64,000 nt of DNA from Tillus elongatus (taxonomy: Eukaryota > Arthropoda > Insecta > Coleoptera > Cleridae), in NCBI GenBank assembly GCA_964006375.1, contig OZ023262.1, positions 196,045,907 to 196,109,906 of the forward strand. The letters run 5' to 3'. Shown here piece after piece: positions 54,085 through 64,000 of this stretch (the stretch's first letter is position 1; each line of letters begins with the position of its first letter). Both the position numbers and the translations under genes were made by a program. The notes under the pieces are model-generated. The model ran no database searches, had not been told where the DNA came from, and saw nothing but the letters and a program-made list of their open reading frames with translations.

Positions 54085-54935
54085 GAGGCGTACGATCTGG
54101 TGACATGGGGGGGGGGGACTATAGTGGCCCTTGCCTACATATCGTCATGCCAGGAAAGGCGTCATTTAAAACTAGCGAACAGGACGTGCAATGTGTAGAA
54201 GTGCACCGTCTTGCTGAAACCAAATATCACCACTTGGTAAATGACGATCACCTGCATTTGGAAAACTTGCAGCAAGACCAGGAATAAGCCTAAGGAATTA
54301 CGATATCGCTACCCAGTGAGAGTTTCGTCGAAGAAGAAAGGACCTACGATTCTATCGTGGACTATTCCTGCCCACACGTTAACTTTACGAGGATGTCTTG
54401 TATGTGCTTTAGTCTTCCAGTGAGGATTCTCTCGACTACAATACCTGTAATTTTGTTTATTCACTGTTGCATTTAGACAAAATGATGGTCCGTCCGAAAA
54501 AAGAATTTGGCAAATAAAGTTTGGATTACCGTTGATTTAATCTTGCATTATTTTACCAAAATGCATTCGTCGGCCAGGGTCATCTTCATTAAGTTCGTGC
54601 AGTAGCTGTACTGCACATAATACTGATCGCTGCGAAATTTCATAATATGATGCAGTTGATCGAGATGCAACATAAGGATTCTCACACACACTTAATAAAA
54701 TATTAAGTTTCACATCTTCATCAATTTTATTAGGGCGCCCTGCACTTCGCGTGTGTTTAACATGTCCAGTCTCTCTGATTTTCTTCTCGATTTTACTCAC
54801 AAGGGATTAGCTAATACGTCTATTTGGATATTTAGCATTAAACAAATTGCACACTTCTTGCTGTGTTCTGGTTTTCACACCACATCCAACAAGAATAAAA
54901 AATTTTATGCGCTGAGCCTCAGTTGAATATGCCAT
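54085..54935 (-). pseudogene. Decayed Tc1/mariner-family transposase, minus strand
   Basis: From ATG at 54935 the minus strand reads a helix-turn-helix start (STEAQRIKFFILVGCG, NLFNAKYPNRRIS), a stop, then KIEKKIRETGHVKHTRSAGR and QLLHELNEDDPGRRMHF (54537-54800). Frame-shifted pieces of the catalytic part follow (FSDGPSFCLNATVNKQNYRY, KVNVWAGIV, RSPDRTPL). Related to the copy at 56280-57380 but more diverged. Multiple stops and shifts; not functional. Confidence 0.75.

Positions 54936-57759
<2,824 letters not shown>

Positions 57760-57841
<82 letters not shown>
57760..57841. repeat. (TA)n array flanking the mariner element (right)
   Basis: TA array; the mirror of 55786-55898. Confidence 0.9.
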
Positions 57842-57844
<3 letters not shown>

Positions 57845-58003
57845 GATGACGCATTTCTACGGTAAAGCTCATTATAATTGTTATTATATAAGATACAGGA
57901 AAGATACGTTAATTTTTGCATTTTTTAATCGAAATATGATGTATGTTTGTAAGAAAAAAAAGCGAGACGCAGTAAATGCGTTTTGGCAGCGAATTTTCAT
58001 TAA
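57842..58003. repeat. Repeat C and MITE-family sequence with piggyBac target TTAA
   Basis: Contains 'gacgcagtaaatgcgttttgg' and 'gcgaattttcat', then TTAA (58000-58003), the left target site of the piggyBac copy. The MITE resumes after 59651 ('atgcttcaaatttcaataactc'). Confidence 0.7.
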
Positions 58004-59647
58004 CCCTTCATCAGTCGCTATGGGTCTGTGAGACCCACGACTTCATATTTCTTATTGCAGTATACCAACAGGTAGAGATACGGTACTGTGCTTCTGGGAC
58101 ATCTCAAACGAATCCCTTCGGAATGTTTTCCCAAAGCTGCATGTTCATTGTTAGTTTTATTCCAGGGCCGTTTGTGCATCAGCGCCGGACGTCAGCTTAA
58201 TAGACCCATAGCGACTGGTCGTGCCACCACCGCTAAGTGATACGTTCTCTTTGAACAAGACAGTTTGCATAGCGTTATATCTTTACTAATTGGCTTGTAT
58301 TATTGGTTTGTGTCTTTATGGTGAAGTGCAATTTACATACTAGAAAAAAAGTGAATAAAAAGGTGTATAGCCTGGACATGCCCGCCGACACAGAATATCT
58401 GGATCGGTTAGCTTTAGCGGACCTGGACGTAAATGCATCGGAGGAGAATTTTGTTGAATTTGACGAAACTGATGAAGTTATCGTCGAGGCAAGATCCGTT
58501 CATTCCGAAACGGATCATGACATGGACGAAGCGGAGGAAGAAGATGAAGATAACGGAAATCAAGACGATAACTACTCTAATGACAAGTCAAATGCAAATT
58601 GTAGCTAAAACACTTAACACTTATGCTCAACAAATTTTTATAGGTAGATATGGCACACAATGGAAAAACACAGTGGAAAGTTATTCGGACACGGCCACAT
58701 AATATTCTAGTAAAATTACCTGGTTTTGCAGTGGCAGAAATGCGAATTAGATTGTTGGAAACTGTTCTTTGATAATAATATTTTGGCGATTATCGTAGAA
58801 AATACAAATAAGTTTATAGTTAGTGTGAAAGAAATGTTTGGAAGAGACCAACCGACAATGTGGAAATTATGGCATTTTTGGGGTTGTTATATTTAGCCGG
58901 TGTTTTCCGAGGGGGTCATCAAAACATTTCTGATTTTTGGGAAACTGATGGCCTTGAAAAAGACTTATTTAGAATGACCATGTCGTAGGTATTTTACAAA
59001 ATTTTGTGAGAAAAATGAACAGTTATATTTTGTAGTTCATAACTTGATTATTTTCCCTTGTACTTATTATTACTATTATTATTACTAGAGCTACAATCCG
59101 AAACGAAATTTTCCTGCAAATTGATGTAAATCAATGTAAATAAAAATAAAATAGGCAATTTTTAATATTTTTTAAAAGTTTTTATTAAATTTTCTATAAT
59201 AATAGTAAATGTCTACATATTCATGACTTGCTGTTATTTCCTTGTAATAGAAAACAGAAAATGTATTTTTCTATTTCTTTTGTTGTTCTTTAGGCCTTTT
59301 AAAAATTTTATATGATAAAAATGAATATAATTTGTAGTTTATAAGTTGCTTTTATTTCCTTGTACTAGGCCTCCAATGAAGAGAACATCAATGCTAGGTA
59401 ATTGAATCCGGGGTAAGGATTTAAGGCGGGTACAATAGAGGCCTTTAAATTTTTTGTTAACTCAATTAATATAACATATTTAACATAACTCGCATACATT
59501 ATACATTAAACTTTGGCTTAGTCATTGTAAATAATTTGTGCGATTATCTACCAGAAATTATAAGGAAATGGGGCTTTTTGTAGCTATGGGTCTAATAGAC
59601 CCATAGGGACAACTGGCGCTTCGGATGGTGGCGCGACTAATGAAGGA
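58004..59647 (+). mobile_element. Internally deleted piggyBac element
   Basis: TTAA flanks both sides (58000-58003 and 59648-59651). The ends are inverted: CCCTTCATCAGTCGC and, reversed, TCCTTCATTAGTCGC, with subterminal 'ctatgggtct'/'agacccatag' blocks. Length is 1.64 kb against about 2.4 kb usual. Only the N-terminal third of the transposase remains, so it is non-autonomous. Confidence 0.88.
58318..58990 (+). pseudogene. piggyBac transposase, N-terminal remnant
   Basis: ATG at 58318 opens an acidic N-terminal region (EEDEDNGNQDDNY). Frame-shifted stretches follow with the family's NIVKLPGFAVAE-like, GLLYLAGVFRGGHQN and FWETDGLEKDLFRMTMS blocks. Stops and shifts interrupt it, and the catalytic DDD core beyond that point is absent. 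It ends in non-coding AT-rich DNA. Confidence 0.75.
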
Positions 59648-59651
59648 TTAA

Positions 59652-59861
59652 ATGCTTCAAATTTCAATAACTCAATTTGCTATTAACCTAAGGTTTGTTG
59701 GCTAGGAAACCAGTTTTCTCGGAAACATTTAAAGTTTATTTTCGGAAATTTTGTAAGATTTTCAAACAATAAGTTATTTTGATAAAATATCGCACTGTGG
59801 TATTTGGGTTGATTCTGCTTTTTGTTTCAGTTTCCAACCACAGTGTCCAGCCTCTTCAGTC
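59652..59861. repeat. MITE-family sequence
   Basis: Continues the copy interrupted by piggyBac ('ctcaatttgctattaacc', 'tgttggctaggaaacc'). Confidence 0.5.
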
Positions 59862-59874
59862 TTTTACACACACA

Positions 59875-59927
<53 letters not shown>

Positions 59928-59980
59928 GAAGACGCATACGCACACTGAAATATATATACACACACACACATCACACACAT
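59862..59980. repeat. Compound (CA)n(GA)n microsatellite
   Basis: CA runs, then (AG)n at about 59908-59927, then CA again. ORFs of His-Thr repeats are artefacts. Confidence 0.9.
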
Positions 59981-60019
59981 ACATACCTCCTCGTTGATTT
60001 TGCCAGTTTGTTATTAATT

Positions 60020-61615
60020 AAGAAAATTCCAAGATGAAAGCAATTGTTCTTAAAAAATGCGCACCAGAACTTGCTCCTGTCCTGACTTGTCTGTTTCAGA
60101 CAACTTACAATAGAGGAATATTCCCTAGTAACTGGAAAACGGCTCGAGTACAACCCGTCCCCAAGAAAGGATCCAAAGCGCTTCCTAGCAACTACTGGCC
60201 TATTTCTCTCCTTTCAGTCGTCTCTAAAGTGATGGAAAAGTATATAAACACCGAATTACTAAAATTTCTTGAAAAACACAGTCTAATCCATGACAGGCAG
60301 TATGGATTCCGTCAGCGCAGATCAACTACTGGCCTCGTTTCCTTTGTCACCCATTCTTGGAACAAGTCTATGGAACTACACGGTGAATCCCAGATTGTTG
60401 CTCTAGACATATCCAAAACATTCGACCAGGTCTGGTACGCAGCGCTGCTTAATAAACTACCGGCCTATGGCCTACCACCAAAACTCTGTACGTGGACAGC
60501 AAAATTTCTCTCCAACCGGAGCATTTCTGTTGTCGTGGATGGCCATTCCTATAAACTGTATCCAATTAATGCAGGAGTTCCTCAAGGTTCAGCTTTAGCC
60601 CCTATTTTGTTTCTTCTCCACATCAATGACCTCCTCTCTAGCACATCCAACCCAGTTCACAGTTACGCGGACGACAGCACCCTCCACTCAATTATACAAT
60701 ATTCTAATCCTGTCTCTTTAGCCCAATTAGATGAGGATCGCAGACTCATGGGGGGTTCTGTCTCCGTGGATCTCCAAAAAATATTAGACTGAGGAAGTAG
60801 AAATCTTGTACAATTCAACCCCACCAAATCTCAGTCTTGCTTTTTTTCTTATAAAAGATACATCAGCCCTAGACCCATCACAATCAAAAACCAAGTTATT
60901 CAAAGTATTGAGTCCTTTTCACTTGTTGGCACTTCTATGGATCGAAATCTCAATTGGCACCAACATGTCACATCAATTGCAGAAGCGGTTGCTAAGAAAT
61001 TAGCTTTCCTCTTCCGGGCTCGCAAATACTTTTCACCAGCTAATCTCTATACCTTATATACTTCACAAATAAGACCAAACCTCGAATACTGCTCCCACAT
61101 CTGGGGTGCCGCTGCCGCTTCTACACTCGCTATCCTGGACTCCATTCAGAAGAGAGCTATACGTCTCATCGGTAACCCTACCCTCACTCAAAGGCTGCCA
61201 TCCCTTGCCCACCAACATGCCGTTGGTGACCCCTCTCTCTCTCCCTCGCTCTCTCTCTCTCTCTCTCTTTTATAGATATCTGCACGAGCACTGCTCAGAG
61301 AAGCTTTCTTGCATAGTTCCACCACCTGCTGCCCCCAATAGATATACCAGGGGAACAGAGCGAATGCACCCTTCCACTGTCAAGGTCACCAGACATAGAA
61401 CATCTTGTTATGCCCGCTCTTTTGTCCCGAGGACTTACAAGTTGTGGAATTCCTTGCCGGCACATGTGTTTCCTTCTCCCCCGAACCTCCAAACCTTCAA
61501 GTCCAGAATTAACAAGTTGCCTCTTTCCTCCTTGTCGACACCCACGGTATAATAGTATTTAGGCTGTAAGCCCTCGTGGTGTGTTGTTGAAATAAAAAAA
61601 TAAAAAATATTAAAA
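60020..61615 (+). pseudogene. 5'-truncated LINE (CR1/L2-like) with reverse transcriptase
   Basis: A single ORF (60034-60792) begins mid-domain (KAIVLKKCAPELAPVLT) and shows WKTARVQPVPKKGSKALPSN, RQYGFRQRRSTTG, ALDISKTFDQVW, GVPQGSALAPILF and SYADDST. A stop (60790-60792) and frameshifts then break the thumb and C-terminus (SMDRNLNWHQHVTSI, LEYCSHIWGAA, RTYKLWNSLP), which continue to about 61550. A (CT)n run at 61240-61265 causes one shift. The 3' end has AATAAA (about 61591). Endonuclease missing. Confidence 0.82.
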
Positions 61616-62384
61616 TGAAATTTGTTTAGTTTTAGTAACATTGCCCAAAGACGCTAAATCATATTCAGTAAGCATGAATGCAATGCGCACCTTGTTTTAT
61701 GTTCCAGGTGTTGGGTAATTTTAATAGATTAATACGCACAAGACAACAAATAATACCAATAAATTCAAACAGACTTAGTTGCTTGAATGACTCCATAGTC
61801 ATGTAATCGCATTAAAAACGACATGCGCTATATACAGTGAATATATAAAATCCACTTACAAGTGACTAGAATAACTTATAAAACACGTTTGTGATAAAAA
61901 TATATGGAGGTGATTTCTGCAAGAGTGTAGGAAAGTTATTTTATCCACCATGCCGTTTGAACGGTTGACAATTGCAAGTTGCAGTCCTTGATTGCAATAC
62001 CAACTTTTTAGGATGTCATCGAGTCATTCGTTAGGCGTAGAATGCGTATATGTCGCTGAGAGTATACTGTTTAGATTTAATTGCAAATACAACATCAGAT
62101 TATATTCTTACGATTGTAAAATGTGATAAGTAAACAATAATGTTATAAAGGAGTGATCAAAATATACACCTTGCCCCAGGTAACCCATTCGTTAAAATAT
62201 AACAAGTACCTGTAGACGAAATTATTAATTAAAAAATTAAACACCTTGGTGCATAATGGTTACCTTGGATCTTATTATGAAACTTCCCGTTATATTGCAA
62301 CTAGCAAAAGCTTGTCAGCTTATCATCCAATGGCACATCTTGCATGTTCAATACATATATCTGAAATCAATTTAAAAAACTCTG
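61616..62384. other. AT-rich stretch, nothing recognised
   Basis: No gene or family repeat identified. Confidence 0.35.
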
Positions 62385-62690
62385 AACGCAACAAGTGCGT
62401 TATGGAAGTGAATTTTCATAAAAATGTTTTTAATTACAAATATATCGCTCTAATGCGAGCAGGCATCAATTTGGTTACCGGTATAACCTATATAGTAGGA
62501 ACAATGTACCATATTTTATCAAAATAACTATTTTAAAATGTACAAAAATTTTCCGAAAATAAATTCTAAATGTTTCCGCGAAAACTGGTCTCCTAGCCAA
62601 TGAACCTTAGGTTAATAGCAAATTGAGTTAATGAAATTTGAAACATTTTATGAAAATTCGCAACCAAAACGCCCTTGCTGCGTTCAATTA
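62385..62690. repeat. MITE with terminal inverted repeats
   Basis: Starts CTGAACGCAACAAGTGCG and ends CGCCCTTGCTGCGTTCA; about 300 bp, the same family as 27180-27505. Confidence 0.7.
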
Positions 62691-63010
62691 TTATTATTAT
62701 TATTGCGTATTATTATTATTATTATTACTGCGTATTATTATTATTATTAAACAAAAATTTTCCGAAAATAAAGTTAAATGTTGGTTTCCTAACCAACAAA
62801 ACTTACGTTAATAGCAAATTGAGATATTGAAATTTGATCCTTCAAATTAAATCCTTTTAATGAAAATTTGCTACCAAAACGCACTTACTGAGTCCAGATT
62901 TTTTTCTTACAAACATGCATCATATTTAGATAAAAAATGCTAAAATGCGGTAACGAATTTGTTCTACGAAAATTAGCTAAAAATTATAGACCGTTAAACC
63001 ATAAACTTCA
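62691..63010. repeat. (ATT)n run and partial MITE copy
   Basis: Interrupted (ATT)n at 62692-62748, then MITE interior and right end (CACTTACTGAGTCCAGA at about 62882). Confidence 0.6.
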
Positions 63011-63566
63011 CTAAACCTACAGCGAAAGCATCAACTTAATTAAACCGACAGCGAAAGCATCAACTTAATTAAACCGACAGCCAAAGCATCAGAGAAAGGG
63101 TCTATTTGAAATGAATTTTCTGTAAATATTTTAGTAAAATGAGGGGCAATGATGGTTGAATCTGAAACTTAAGGGTTCGCAGAACACTCTTCTTGCAACA
63201 TTTTCTTTGTACAATCCGTATTTGTTTCACGTTCTTTGCCTAAACAGTGCCAATTTAGACGTTTTAAATTGCGAGTTTGACCTTTCGATGAAAACTCCAA
63301 CATTTGTTTCTTTAGCTGCCCGTAACTTTTTTTCCTTAAACCTAGAGACGTAAATTTTGGTACATGGTTTACCCTTTATAATGCAAATAGGCGTACCAAC
63401 TTTGATTGCCGTTACTTTGTTGCTTCCGGAAATATGAATTTTTTTAGAAAGAAAACACAAAATTTTTCGGGAAAACCTGGCCGGATTTTCCTGGCTAACG
63501 AACTTATCCAAGACAAAAGGAAGGTACTCACCCAATTTGATTAAGATCGGTCTATTATTTTTTGAG

Positions 63567-63567
<1 letters not shown>
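63011..63567. repeat. Dispersed repeat B copy
   Basis: Collinear with 27765-28230. It also has a local triplication of a ~31-bp unit containing 'aagcatcaacttaattaaacc' (63016-63080). Confidence 0.7.
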
Positions 63568-63637
<70 letters not shown>

Positions 63638-63695
63638 TCGTGTGATTCAAATTTTCCTTTTTAGTGATATTTTTTAAGAAAATGGGGAGATCCGT

Positions 63696-63777
<82 letters not shown>

Positions 63778-63842
63778 AACACGGATCTCCCCATTTTCTT
63801 AAAAAATATCACTAAAAAAGAAAATTTGAATCACACGACTTA
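63568..63842. repeat. Palindrome with about 70-bp arms and TA arrays
   Basis: Arms 63633-63703 and 63773-63842 are near-perfect reverse complements (core GGGGAGATCCGTGTTTATA), separated by a TA array; another TA array (63568-63632) precedes the left arm. Confidence 0.9.
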
Positions 63843-64000
63843 TGGGCCACCTTGTAATTGTAGAAATATTTTTTTAAGATGTAGCTCAAGACACCCTATA
63901 ATTAATGTATACAATTTTTTGTTCGTATCTTGTATAATAACGGATATATTGAACTTTAAAGATTTTTTTACGAAAATTCGACAAGAATCATATACCATTA
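63843..64000. repeat. Dispersed repeat C copy, running off the window
   Basis: Same orientation as 27605-27760 ('aagatgtagctcaa', 'taacggatatattgaac'); continues beyond the end of the window. Confidence 0.6.

Overview
This window reads as repeat-dominated DNA from an arthropod, most likely an insect. It holds an R1-type LINE family, I/Jockey-type LINEs, a Penelope-like remnant, a Foldback-like element, piggyBac and mariner copies, many long (TA)n and (CA)n arrays, and a complete Maverick/Polinton. I see no convincing host single-copy gene, tRNA or rRNA. The species cannot be named from the sequence.

Layout. 1-1923: dispersed palindromic repeats. 1924-7762 (minus strand): a full-length LINE of the I/Jockey group with intact ORF1 and ORF2, a 12-nt poly(A) and an 11-bp target-site duplication. 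8341-12205: a decayed LINE (plus) split by a 928-bp Penelope-like fragment that carries a hammerhead-like motif. 12215-18240: a decayed R1-like LINE (minus) split by a 4.5-kb Foldback-like element (13027-17532) that has 9-bp duplications and asymmetric inverted arrays of a ~150-bp unit. 18250-24503: further R1-like and other LINE remnants. 24504-31032: AT-rich repeats and microsatellites.

31033-50144 is a 19.1-kb Polinton inserted in a (TA)n array. It has the typical 5'-AG...CT-3' ends, a TATATA target duplication and long terminal inverted repeats. Left to right it encodes: an unknown 308-aa protein; a spliced protein-primed DNA polymerase B with an N-terminal zinc-finger region; (minus strand) a chromodomain integrase, two phage-fibre-like proteins, a DUF8207-like protein and a packaging ATPase; (plus strand) a phospholipase A2-domain protein, an adenain-like cysteine protease, a penton-type minor capsid protein, a double-jelly-roll major capsid protein and a small unknown protein; and (minus strand) four accessory ORFs. 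Replication, integration, maturation, packaging and capsid modules are all present and open, so the element looks like an integrated virus capable of forming particles. The most striking observation is a textbook -1 ribosomal-frameshift signal between the phospholipase A2 ORF and the protease, which has no upstream AUG of its own. Other notable points are an intronless standalone paralogue of the polymerase's N-terminal region, a duplicated fibre-like gene, and a left inverted repeat split by 1.3 kb of foreign DNA.

50145-64000: more dispersed repeats and TA arrays, two dead mariner-family copies (one with ~340-bp inverted repeats), an internally deleted piggyBac flanked by TTAA, a LINE reverse-transcriptase pseudogene and a palindrome centred on a TA array.
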